Source: Lethocerus indicus (lineage: Eukaryota > Arthropoda > Insecta > Hemiptera > Belostomatidae). From it: a stretch of 64,000 nucleotides of DNA. The stretch's first letter is position 1. Every line of letters starts with the position of its first letter. The stretch is from assembly GCA_019843655.1 (NCBI GenBank), contig JACDQD010000005.1:310001-374000 (forward strand). The letters are read 5' to 3'. This document shows positions 44,633 to 54,827 of the stretch, piece after piece. The translations under genes and the position numbers were made by a program. The notes under the pieces were generated by a model. That model did no database searches and was not told where the DNA came from. It saw only the letters and a program-made list of their open reading frames with translations.

Positions 44633-44635
<3 letters not shown>
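44471..44635. mobile_element. 165-bp TA-flanked MITE inside a TA microsatellite
   Basis: Left GGGTGTACCAAAATTAACGC GAGATTT and right AAATCTTGCGTTAATTTTGG TACACCCC are inverted repeats of about 27 bp with one or two differences. TATATA lies on both sides, as expected for the TA target of Tc1/mariner elements. No coding capacity. Confidence 0.85.
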
Positions 44636-44687
<52 letters not shown>

Positions 44688-44806
44688 GATACGATGACGT
44701 GTCATTGCACGCGCATCGTCCATTTTCAGGACGTGTTTTCCGTCCATTTTCGTGAGTTTTCGTTGGAATTAGTTTCTGTCAGTTATGCCCGACTATTGTT
44801 CGTTGT

Positions 44807-44868
<62 letters not shown>

Positions 44869-45184
44869 AGAAAACCGCCATGGGATGCTCCAAAAAAACG
44901 TCTGTTGCGACCGCTACTGAAGACTGGGACTAACTACAACTGTTATTATACCATTTTTTCCCGGTTTTTTTTTTTTCATAATTACTCCTCATCGCCCCTC
45001 ATTCCATCCAACCCCCCCCCGGCGGTCGATCAATATATTTATCCAATTTCGGAATGGCGGGATTGTTGCGTGTGGATCGTTGGTTGGTGAAATACAAATA
45101 CATATAATATAATATATATATATATATATTGTTTTACCTTAGGTTGCAAAACTGGTGTGTTGTTGTTGAAAATGTGTGTAGGCG

Positions 45185-45270
45185 AGAAAAATGGCGCCCG
45201 CGACGTGCGGCGCTCTCTGTCCGCAAATCTCGAAACCGATTTGGCGGCGCGCGCCCGCGCCCGTTTAAAT
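45185..45270. promoter_or_regulatory. CpG-rich block with ATGGCGCC and TTTGGCGG motifs
   Basis: Within AT-rich surroundings, about 85 bases carry roughly 15 CpG, including GAAAAATGGCGCCCGCG and GATTTGGCGGCGCGCGCC, which resemble YY1-like and E2F-like sites. It could be a small promoter, an enhancer or a structured 3' UTR element. Confidence 0.3.
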
Positions 45271-45618
45271 CCGAAGAGATTGAATTTGTTTAAAACGAAA
45301 AAAAAAAAAAAGAAACAGGAAAAAAAATAAGAGAGGGAGAGTAAAAAAAAAACGTGAAAAACCTTTTTTCAAACGAGCTTTAAAAAGTTGTGAAAAAGAT
45401 CTCTAGCTTTGACCTCTTTAGAATAGCTCCGCGCGACACGTTGTCGACGACGACGACCGGACTCGGAACAGCTGTCGGATTCCGAGCCGCGAATAAATAA
45501 ATAAATAAATATATTCGCCGTTCTTTGTTTTTTCTTCTTAGTTTTTTCTCGAAATATATTCCCCCGAATATATAAAACTGTTGTAATAATGCAAAGTTAT
45601 ATATTCGTATATATATTT

Positions 45619-45663
<45 letters not shown>

Positions 45664-46526
45664 TAAGATCTCATGCGGTATTTTTTTAGGTTTTAAATAT
45701 ACATACCTATATTGAAAATTTATTCGGTTTGATAATTAATTAATGCACTTTTTTGCTTGTTTTTAATTTTACAAATATACTATTGCTATGTACAGGTCTC
45801 CCACCGTCGTGAAATTGAGACGGAAAAAATCGTCCATTTTGTTCAAGGCGAATACAGAGCAATGCCTTATAAATAATTGATTTGTGGTCGGGAAAAAAAA
45901 AAAAATTTTTTTTTGGTATATTTTATCCGGATTCGGAAAAATTCTGTAAATACGAAATTTTGAAATACTACTTAGACAAATTCGCCATACCGGAGACCTA
46001 GGTCGCGTACAAATTGTGTTTTTGCGAATTTTGTATTTCTCAAAGTTCGCGGAATACACAGAATTGCTCGAATTATGATCTCAACACTTTGTACGAATAA
46101 AATGTATCAACTTGGAAAAAAAAAAGAAAACCAAACAATTTGGTGGGAATAGTACTTTGTGCATAATTTATAAGATATGTTATAAACATATATATTTATA
46201 TTTATTTATTTATATATGTTTATTCATATTGTTAGGCCAGTGTAATACATTTTCCCCGAGTTTTAGTCCCTGTTCGATATGTTGATTTTTAAATGGGATG
46301 AATTATATTTATTTTTATTTTCCCCCCTCCAATTAACATTTTGTCTTTCATTTAGAATTATATTATCTGCACAATAATTATGTTTATTCAATTTTTGTTT
46401 TGTATAAATTATAATAATATATATATCGATTTTTCTCATTAGGGTAAATGTGCAATGTGTGTAATCGTTGATATATGTTATAAATGTAAGATATAAATAT
46501 AAATATATATATATTTATATATATTA

Positions 46527-46690
46527 GGGGGTACCCAAAAGTAATCGACATTTTGAATTTCGGAAATCATTTTATTTCGCTTAAAAAAAAATGAGAAACT
46601 TTAATTATTAATCTACTATATATTCACCGATACTATATATATATATCAGATTGTTGATTACTTTTCGCAGTTACACCTAATATATATTTA
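46527..46690. mobile_element. Mariner-B short copy
   Basis: Left end GGGGGTACCCAAAAGTAATC, right end TTGATTACTTTTCGCAGTTA CACC. The inside holds TTATTAATCTACTATATATT shared with the other copies. Confidence 0.7.
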
Positions 46691-48262
46691 TATATATATA
46701 TTATCGTACTTTGTCAAAATTGAAAAACAATTATGTAATTTCAAAAGTTTTTACCATTTTTTCTTGGTAGGCTGTAGATGAAAAATTGTTCGTTGAAGGT
46801 GAAAATAGTTTTTAAACGATAGCGAAACCCGTATTGTTAAATTTTTGAAAATATTTATGGAGTTAAAACGACGACGTTTAAATTTTATATTCGTCGAATA
46901 ATAATTTTTTTTTTTTATTATTAGTTCGTGCTTCCAGAGAGTATTTTATTCGAGTGCCGACAATTAGCGAAAACCGGTCGGATAAGAGGACTTTTCAATA
47001 ATATCTCTCTCCGACTTTCTCCGAAATATTTTTATAACGATATTTATATTTTTTTGAACGGTTTTCGAATCGAATCTTTGAAGAAAAAAAAATGTTTACA
47101 ATTGACTCAGCGCAGAATTTCGGGGAGATTCCGGAAGAGTATAATATATCTATTCATCCCGACAGTCTGCGTATTTGTGGATGTATCGCTACTGTATCGG
47201 ATTCTATTTAGTAAAAAGTACATTTAGTAAACCAGGCATCTGGGTTTTTTTTTTTTTGCGGTGTACCGGATGTACGGAATAGTTTAAACGTTCGTAATTT
47301 AAAGAAAATAAAAAGCTGTGTTCAAATATAAATATTTGCTCGAATAATTAGACATAAAAATAAGTAAATCATGGTGCTAAAAAAAGGCGGAGAAAAAAGG
47401 ATAGAGAGGATGCTAATTTTTGTCGTCATCTTTGAGCAAAAGATTTCCAACGTTGAACGTATAATTATAGCCAATAATAATAGTCACTTTATTATAATTA
47501 ATGACGATATTTTGAGCTCAACCCGAAAATGAATTAAGGCCGTCTGTGATGAGAGTTCGATAACTTTGTCACTCAAACCGAGTGTTTCAGGTCGGGACCT
47601 TGTAACAATTCGACTATTAGTAAAAAAGAGAAAAAAAAAACAATGTGAGAGTTTTAATTTTTTCGTCCCGTAAAATAATGATCTCTCGTTTTGTAATATA
47701 ACAATTTTAAAAAATAAAAATATTGTATAAAGTACCGACAATCGCGAGATTTGCTATATTGTATATAGTGTATAAAATGGAACGGAGGAAAAGCGGGTGG
47801 TTTCCGGTAAATTGGTGATAAAAACATGACAGTATTGAAAAGCAAATACGCAAAATTTCTATCGCCGGAGAAGAAATTAAAACTACTTTTCCGGACTCCT
47901 CGATTAATGTCGTTTTCCTCCGAAGATCTTGTTGCGTATTTGTCTTGACAAACACTTGTTCCAGGCTCGGTGTTATTATAAGATTGATTAGTGCCTTGAG
48001 ATTCATTGTATTGTTTAAGAAATTTAAATTTGAATATAAATATATATATATATATCGTGTTATTATTTAAAATACAGCAGACTGACGAAAAAGAGGAGTG
48101 GTTTTCGCGTGCCATAAGCCCTACTGAGAGAAAAAAAAAATGAGACGTCGTGCGCACTTTTTAACGCCAACGCGACAATGAAACGTTGTCGTTTCATTCA
48201 CCGACTATCGAGAGTGTGTATGTATGATGAAAACAAAAAAAAAAAAAAATATGTACGTAAAC

Positions 48263-48268
48263 AATAAA
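48263..48268 (+). terminator. Candidate polyadenylation signal AATAAA
   Basis: AATAAA in GTAAACAATAAAGACATATT is followed within 20 bases by a TG-rich stretch (ATTGCTGTG). It is the best-placed signal before the mariner-B fragment at 48351. An earlier AATAAATAAATAAATAAATA run near 45493 is an alternative. Neither is proven. Confidence 0.3.
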
Positions 48269-48350
48269 GACATATTGCTGTGAATAAGTCATATTTCCTT
48301 ATATCATCCAATTTGAAACCCCAAATATCGTCAGTTTTCTACCAATATAT

Positions 48351-48492
48351 ATTAGGTGTAACCGAAAGTTATCGACAATTCGATAAGATATGATATTTCA
48401 GAGTTGTCGATAATATTAATAATTCTTTTTTAGCGAAATAAAACGAATTCAAAAGTCAAAATATTCGATCACTTTTGGTTACCCCTAATATC
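48351..48492. mobile_element. Mariner-B short copy
   Basis: TTAGGTGTAACCGAAAGTTA at the left and GATCACTTTTGGTTACCCCT at the right. About 140 bp, internally deleted, with GAGTTGTCGATAATATTAA. Confidence 0.7.
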
Positions 48493-48835
48493 CGATATTT
48501 TTCAATCGAGTTCGGTATTTTATTCCGTCGGCAATATAATAATCGACGGATCAACGGAAATGCTACTCCTTTATTTGCGAAACGGATACAACATATAGTA
48601 TACATCTACATACAGGAAAATTAATATAACAATGTTTGAAACACCAAAAAAAATATATATATAACAGGTAAATCGGCTAACGACTAAATAGGTCCGTAAA
48701 TATTCTCGAGACATAAATAATAACATTTAACCACTTATACATTTATCTAACTGTGGCAATTTATAAATATCCTCATTATTATTATTATTATAAAACTTTT
48801 TGCAATATTCACTCGTAAATAAATATATATATATG

Positions 48836-48889
<54 letters not shown>

Positions 48890-50068
48890 TACATCACAAA
48901 TGCTCCATCACAATACATTCATCTAACCTGCATATAAGGCCAGTTAATAAATACTGATAGAATAACAGTTTCATTTTTTTTTTTTCCCCAATAAATATTT
49001 ATTTATTTTATTAGATAAATAAATAAATAATAAATTTATTACCCGAACAAGGTAAGAATGCAAGAATTAAACCTAGCGAAAAAAAAAAGCAACGGTAACT
49101 GAAAGGGACTAGAAATCATTGAAAGTCGGGGTAATTTTCTGAAGACGCCGAATTCGTTTTAACGCGAAAAGTGATCGGGGAAATTTAGCGTTATTATAAA
49201 AGGTGAAGCGTTAAAATTCAGTTTGTAATTGTACAATTTTTTTAAAAAAAGCGCCGAACTTTGAAGTTTGTCTTTGAAAGCAAAAAAAAATGGCTAACTG
49301 ACAATAAAAAATATACACAGTCTTATCACTTTCAAAAAGAACGATATAGAAGGAATAATTGAAGTTTTTTTTTTAAGTCCGTAACAATCTTCGTTGGTCA
49401 AACGAAAATTACTGATCTATTGCACGTATCGAAGTCGAAAAAAGAAATTTATTACCCGATAAACTTTTATCACCGACTTCCGGTTGGGATCGAATAGGGG
49501 AAAATTTAATTGTAGATAATATAGGGAAAAATTCCGGAACCGAGGAAGTCGGCGATTATATACATATTGATAGAGTTACGAAAAAAATAAAATTCATACC
49601 AGCGTTTCTTTTCACGCCGCTAGACGTCGTATATAAAAACAGTGTCGGCAAATCTACAACAAGAGAAACGCAACAATTACGCACTACATCGAAAAAATGC
49701 ATATAACATTTTTTTTATTATTTACTCTATAAGGGGGTGTGTACAGAACCTGAAAAACAATGTTCTATCCGATGCGTCGATTGAATACACAACATAATTC
49801 AGACTATTCTACGTCCGAAATCGATAACGCGAGATTAATATATGAAACCTAATTTACACCGCTACTGCTAGAATCGCTAAATGAATTCAGAGTGACGCTA
49901 ATTGTTCGAACGCGTTTTTCCGGATACGTCGTCGAGATTTCGGTTTAAACCGAAGAACGAATATTCGACTTATTCGAGTTTTTATACAATTTTTTCTTTT
50001 ACTCGAATCATATTGATATTTAACACTTTGCGGAGAAGCGGCCCGAAAACAAATCGGGGTCTACTTTA
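48493..50068. other. AT-rich intergenic stretch free of R1 elements
   Basis: TA run at 48840-48886 and TAAATAAA words; no exon-like frame. It could hold the end of either convergent gene. Confidence 0.45.
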
Positions 50069-50516
50069 ACGTACCTGTTTTATGGTCTCTGGAGGGGTCG
50101 GAATACCGTAGATTTATGGCGCTTCTGTCTCCCATCTCGCCGGTTTCTGGCGGCCGCTCCTCGCCCCGTCTTCAGTAGCGCTGTGTCAGTCACTGTCGAC
50201 ACTTTGTGGATGTTTTTCCAAATCCTCACTCTGCACTGTCGCCGTGTCACTTGTACCGCGGTGTTTGTCCTGTGTATATATACGTATCCTGTTATTGTTA
50301 TCGGTGAATTATGTTTGTCTTATTTGAGGGATTTTTTTTTTTTAATCCGCTCAAGCGTACGTCAAATTGTCGGTCATGACAGTACAGGCGACACAGTGAC
50401 GGTGGGCAGTGAGGATGTCCGAAAAACATCCAAAGTGCTACTGAAGACGGGGCGAAACCGGTCCGGCAAAAGACGAAAACCGGCGAGACTGGAGACAGAA
50501 AAACACCACAAACCTA
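50069..50516 (-). mobile_element. R1 hairpin element, long spacer
   Basis: Left tail TTAACGTACCTGTTTTATGG, arms with TCGCCGGTTTCTGGCGGCCG and GGTCCGGCAAAAGACGAAAA, right end CACCACAAACCTAC. The spacer of about 230 bp carries a unique AT-rich part. Possible decayed target duplication: AAATCGGGGTCTAC on the left and AAATAGGATCTAC on the right. Confidence 0.75.
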
Positions 50517-52104
50517 CAAATAGGATCTACGTTATATTCCCATTTAAAATCCCATCTATGACTGGCACAAAAAAACCAGTCGGTCCTCAGGTGGGGCACC
50601 GATATTATAAAGAAACCCATCGAATTTTTCAAATTGTTCTTCACCGATCAATCGATGAATAAGATACCGGAAGGAACCAATAAATACGGACAATTCAACA
50701 CAACATTCAACACGGAATACAATGGTCAACGTAACGAAGGCTGAATTTTCGGCATGATACACGTTCCAAATTTGAACGAATATCGGTCGAACGCGCTTAA
50801 AGCGAAAATCTACCGTATTTCGGAAAAAATATTCAGGCGAGATAGATATCTTCAGATTTCCCACAGATGGGAAAGCGGCAGCATCGGCACAGAATACGAA
50901 GCGAAAAAAATCAGTAATTATTGAAAATTACAGGTAGAGAATTGTCCATCGACGAAGCAGTAGCTTCGAAATCGGGGGGAAAAATAAGTTCAGTACGAAA
51001 TATATTAAGTCCCACGAAATGCCGCCAATTGACACTCGCGCCAGCGTCTCCCATACGCTAAGGGTTGTTAATTCGCATCGATTATAATAGAACAGCCATA
51101 TTTTCGTTAAAAACATTAACTAAATCCGAACATAGTTATTGAATACAGTCCTAGGTTAATAATAGTAATAATATTGTATCCGCTATTCCCCTGGACAGCG
51201 GATAAATTATGGAATTTTACAGCAAATATCGGCTGAAAAAATTTTTTTTTAAAGACGATAACAGTCGACGCAAAAACATATTTTTGGCATGAAACGTATG
51301 ACAAGTTATAGAGCTTTTTCGGGAACCGGAATTCACGCCGACTACTGATAGATATACAGAAGATGACGCGACAATCCTACCCCTAAGTCGGGGATAAATT
51401 ATAGAGGAATTTCATTAGGGGTATCCAAAAGTAATCGACAATTTGAGAAGATTTATTTCGGTCTCAGTTGATTTCTTCAAGAAGGGGTGGGAATTGAAAA
51501 TTTGCTGGAAAAGTGGCGGTGGAGAGTTGTCGATAATATCGGTGCAATATATATATAGTAGATTAATAATTAAAGTTTCTCTTTTATAGTAAAATAAAGT
51601 CAAAATGTCGGATTACTTTTTTGGGTACCCCTAATATTATGTACCTTATGTGGCATAAGGCCAGAGATGTGTAACAAAAAAATATGTATAACATGAAACT
51701 GCTTATCGGGGCGTTTCCCCGATTCTCCAAAAGTTTTACTTTCAATTAAAAAAAAAAATAAAATCCATTTAAATTTTCTTTCGGAAAAACAAGTGATTTT
51801 CACCGATCAGTGAAACTCGATAAAAAAAAAAATGAACCGCGCAACGTCGAAAAATAAATATATTTAAATAAATAAACCGAGTAGGAATAAATTATCACAA
51901 TTAATAAACGTTAATAGAATTGAAGCGAAAAAAAAACAGTTAGACAAAATTGAATGTTTCGACGCGCCCTTCGTTGAACGAAATCGATCTAGCCCCGCTT
52001 CGTTAAACAACGTCGAATACTTTACGTTTACGTACGACAGGAATAAAACGTTTGTTCGGTTTCCATCGAAAGGATTACGCCTGCGAAAACGGATTCTCTA
52101 TGTG
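50517..52104 (-). other. Possible SLC9A8 3' UTR and intergenic sequence
   Basis: Unique except the mariner-B copy at 51414-51637. No clear poly(A) signal close to the stop codon. Confidence 0.35.
51414..51637 (+). mobile_element. Mariner-B internally deleted copy (~220 bp)
   Basis: Ends TTAGGGGTATCCAAAAGTAA and TCGGATTACTTTTTTGGGTA CCCC. The inside keeps the transposase C-terminal coding region (FF then a Gly-rich stretch, degenerate here). Confidence 0.8.
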
Positions 52105-52209
52105 TCAGCTCGCTTGTTGCTCTTCGTCGGATTCGTTCGGTGAAATCCTAATCGCCTGGTACCACTGGTTGGTCAGATCGGTCATCTGCGATTTGCAATC
52201 TTTCAGTTC
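52105..52209 (-). CDS. SLC9A8: NHE8-like exchanger, last exon
   Basis: Acceptor GTTTTCAG, then ELKDCKSQMTDLTNQWYQAI, RISPNESDEEQQAS and TGA at 52107-52105. The acidic C-terminus SDEE is usual for NHE8. The gene is convergent with ATXN1; about 3.8 kb separates this stop from the putative ATXN1 poly(A) signal. No clear AATAAA for this strand was found close downstream; a TTTATT (AATAAA on this strand) sits in the mariner-B copy at about 51445. Confidence 0.95.
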   Translation of the reverse strand, partial: ELKDCKSQMTDLTNQWYQAIRISPNESDEEQQAS

Positions 52210-52364
52210 CTGAAAACCGATAAAAGAAAATTCGATTCATCATTCGATCTCTTGAGCGAGCGTTGAAAATTGGGAAAAAATCTTGCCGGAGAAACGGTTG
52301 GCCGATTGTTGAACCGCGAAATTTAATTCGAAACGAAATTTGCCCCGCGTTCTCTGGCACTCAC

Positions 52365-52511
52365 CTGCTGTGTAAATCTACGGGTGAAAAACGGTATGAA
52401 ATATTTCAGGTCCCATTTAGCGAAACCGCGGATCCTCGACTGTAAAAAGTTCACCTCCATGTTCTCTTCTTCGGTATATTCGGACAGATGTTCAGAATCG
52501 ATTGCTTGACC
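52365..52511 (-). CDS. SLC9A8: NHE8-like exchanger, exon 6 (conserved tail)
   Basis: Acceptor TTTTTATAG, then GQAIDSEHLSEYTEEENMEV, NFLQSRIRGFAKWDLKYFIP and FFTRRFTQQ, donor CAG|GTGAGT. The order SEHLSE-TEEE-RGF-WDLKYF-PFFTRRF-TQQ is diagnostic for NHE8. The preceding intron (52512-52850) holds a mariner-B copy. Confidence 0.95.
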
Positions 52512-52574
52512 CTATAAAAAATTAAAAGTTAAAAACGAAAGAAATTTAACTGGATCTGATATAAACAACTATGT

Positions 52575-52792
52575 ATTAGGTGTATCCAAAAGTAATCAAC
52601 AATTTGATAAAATGTATTTTGGTCTTGAGGAGTTTTTCAAGAGGGGAATCCGGATAATTTGCCGGAAAAGTGGTGGCGGAGAGTTGTCGATAATATCGGT
52701 GAATATATATAGTAGATTAATAATTAAAGTTTCTTTTTTAGCAAAATAAAATTTCAAAGTCGAAATTTTGATTACTTTCGGGTACCCCTATA
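52575..52792 (+). mobile_element. Mariner-B internally deleted copy in an SLC9A8 intron
   Basis: Ends TTAGGTGTATCCAAAAGTAA and TTTCGGGTACCCCT. The inside has GAGAGTTGTCGATAATATCG. It is about 60 bp from the acceptor side of exon 6. Confidence 0.8.
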
Positions 52793-52850
52793 AAACACAC
52801 ACACATATATTTACATAAAGAAACATTTATTATATTATAATAGAACTTAC

Positions 52851-52940
52851 CCATTCTCTAGTTTTACTCAGGGAAAGCCCCTTTTCCTTTCTTTTCCTAC
52901 GACTTCTAGTCGCCGTCGGCTTCTTGTTGGCCTGAAGAAA
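52851..52940 (-). CDS. SLC9A8: NHE8-like exchanger, exon 5 (basic cytosolic tail)
   Basis: Acceptor GATGTTACAG, then FLQANKKPTATRSRRKRKEK and GLSLSKTREW, donor TGG|GTAAGT. The LSKTRE segment and the basic cluster start the cytosolic tail typical of NHE8. Two other AGs nearby could serve as acceptors, but this one keeps the frame and the LMK-FLQA junction. Confidence 0.85.
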
Positions 52941-53188
52941 CTGTAACATCGCTTTCGTAAATATACAGAGTGACAAACGAAATTTTCCAAATGCGTTTTT
53001 CCAAACCGGTCTAATATAGATAAATGTATGCGCGTAACATAAATAAACGGTCAAGAGGAACAAGGTAAAAATCATAGTTTTAGATCCAGTTTCGACTTAT
53101 ATTACTAGAAAAAAATTAAATTAAAGGTTACCGGGTAGCCGAACCGAACAATTGGTCGGAAACACAAAAATAACGCCGACAACTGTAC

Positions 53189-53331
53189 CTTCATGAGTGG
53201 CATCGTCGAACCTCCGAAGAAGAGGGTCGTCACCAGTACAATGATCAACGTCGTCGTAATTATAACGTGTCTGGTCTCATCGCTGAAGTCGAGGTGAAGT
53301 GAAAGCGCATAGGAAATGGCTCCCCTCAATC
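53189..53331 (-). CDS. SLC9A8: NHE8-like exchanger, exon 4
   Basis: Acceptor TTATTTCAG; the split Gly is followed by LRGAISYALSLHL, TTTLIIVLVTTLFFGGSTMP and LMK, then donor AAG|GTACAG. FSGLRGA is the strongly conserved segment of the NHE family shortly before the last membrane helices. The upstream intron (53332-54516) carries two mariner-B copies, one of them interrupted by an R1 element. Confidence 0.95.
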
Positions 53332-53361
53332 CTGAAATAAACAGTCACGGATAAACAGAAA

Positions 53362-53555
53362 TGTACCCAAAACATTTTGACTTTGGAATTCATTTTATTT
53401 CGCTCAAAAAGAAACATTAATTATTAATCTACTAGTCACCGATATTATCGACAACTCTCTCCGCCGCTTTTCCGGCAAATTTTCGATTCCCCCCTCTCGA
53501 GGAACTCCTCAATACTGAAATACATCTTATCAAATTGTCCAGTCATTTTTTTCCT
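53362..53555 (-). mobile_element. Mariner-B internally deleted copy in an SLC9A8 intron
   Basis: GTACCCAAAACATTTTGACT at the left and CTTATCAAATTGTCCAGTCA at the right, in the reverse direction. It is the uninterrupted counterpart of the copy split by R1 at 53931-54307. Confidence 0.75.
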
Positions 53556-53857
53556 ACGCTCCACGCAGGCATTTTCTTATTGCTAAAATAAATAAATGCC
53601 GTATCGAGAATGACTTATTCACCGGATATACTCCAAGAGATAAACCTAGAAGTTTAAATTTACGATTTGGAGTGTCGCCGAATTTTTTTTCTATTTTTAT
53701 AATTTCCGAACGAGAGGCCCTTTTTTGAATTTTGAATCACTATCGACGAATTAATTTACTTTTCCGTCAACACAATTGGATGCCGGGAATTCGCGCATTT
53801 CACATTTGCGTCTGTGAATCACATACGTTATCAGATTCACGGATAAACCGAAATGTA

Positions 53858-54465
53858 TGGCGGTGCCCAAAACTAATCAACATTTTGACTTTGGAATTCA
53901 TTTTATTTCGCTAAAAAAGAAACATTAATTGTGTAGGTTCGTGATGTTTCTGTCTCCTCTCGCCGGTTTTTTGCTAGACCGGTTTCGGCCGCTCGCCGTC
54001 TTCAGTAGCGCTGTGTTAGTCACTGTTAGCACTTTGGGGGCATCCCCACTGCCCACTGTCACTGTGTCGCTTGTACTCTATATCTATAGAACTATAGACC
54101 GGTCCGATAGATAGACCGTCCTATTATAGACGGGTTTACGTTTCTCGCCGCGAAACCGGTCTAGAAAATCGACAATTTCCGCCGATAATTTCGGCGTGCG
54201 GCCGAAACCGGTCTAGCAAAAGACCGAACCGGCGAGAGGAGACAGAAATATCACGAACCTACAGTATTCCAACCCCTCGCAGACCACAAAACAGGTATAT
54301 CAAATTCGAAACATTAATTATTAATCTACTATATATTCACCGATATTATCGACAACTCTCTGCCACTTTTCCGGCAGATTTTCGATTCCCCTCTTGAAGA
54401 ACTCCTCAAGACCGAAATACATCTTATCAAATCGACGATTACTTTCGGGTACACCTAATATATCG
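53858..54465 (-). mobile_element. Mariner-B copy split by an R1 insertion
   Basis: Left part 53858-53930 and right part 54308-54465 join into one element. The right part codes the transposase C-terminus EEFFKRGIENLPEKWQRVVD then NIGEYIVD and stop, the usual end of mariner transposases, followed by TCGGGTACACCTAATAT. Confidence 0.8.
53931..54307 (+). mobile_element. R1 hairpin element inserted into a mariner-B copy, 12-bp target duplication
   Basis: Begins GTGTAGGTTCGTGATG and ends AACAGGTATATCAAATTC. GAAACATTAATT lies at 53919-53930 and again at 54308-54319. The mariner-B copy at 53362-53550 shows the same site without the insert. This longer version has an R2 core (TATAGACCGGTCCGATAGAT ... 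TTTCTAGACCGG) between the arms. It is in the SLC9A8 intron between exons 3 and 4. Confidence 0.85.
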
Positions 54466-54516
54466 ACAGTAATTAGACAGCGCCATGTTTCGCGAATTAA
54501 CAAATTGAGCTCTCAC

Positions 54517-54827
54517 CGCTGAACCACATAATGAACATCATCTTTTCGTTATCTTGTGCTCCCTGAACTTGTTGACGACGATGGCCAACGGGAATATGTT
54601 GCACGCCCTCCCGATAAGGCAGAGCGCCAGGCTCCAGACGACTAGCGCCGGCTCGATCCTGTGCCGGAAACTGAATATCGCCAGACCGAGATAGGCGAAG
54701 ACGCACGTCTCGGCGATGAAAGCCAGAGTCCTCATCGTCTGCTGCATCGTTATCTGCGTCACCGTCGACAGGTTGTAGTGCGTGTAGTGCGACATGACGA
54801 CGCCGCAAAACAGTATCGCCATTATAC
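54517..54827 (-). CDS. SLC9A8: NHE8-like exchanger, exon 3 (contains a one-base deletion)
   Basis: Acceptor TTTGCAG, then GIMAILFCGVVMSHYTHYN, LAFIAETCVFAYLGLAIFSF (conserved NHE membrane segment), LALCLIGRACNIFPLAI and NKFREHKIT. The reading then breaks: an AAAA run (54543-54546 on the + strand as TTTT) is one base short, so a TGA appears two codons after HKIT. In the next frame KMMFIMWFSG follows perfectly up to the donor G|GTGAGA. Because both sides are conserved and splice sites are intact, a sequence error in the homopolymer is more likely than a dead gene. Confidence 0.93.

Larger units (their letters stand above)
44267..48290 (+). other. Putative long AT-rich 3' UTR of ATXN1
   Basis: After the stop codon the sequence is AT-rich and, from about 44.95 kb to 50.07 kb, free of the R1 elements that occur every 1-2 kb elsewhere. 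It contains a 165-bp MITE, several TA microsatellites, one mariner-B remnant, a short CpG-rich block (45185-45270), and Pumilio-type octamers TGTAAATA at 45945-45952 and TGTATATA at 47760-47767. Known: human ATXN1 has a ~7-kb 3' UTR under Pumilio1 and microRNA control. The assignment as UTR is an inference; such octamers are not rare in AT-rich DNA. Confidence 0.4.

Noticed and set aside
47654..48157. 167-codon - strand frame
   Set aside because: Low-complexity AT-rich peptide without splice signals, inside the likely ATXN1 3' UTR.
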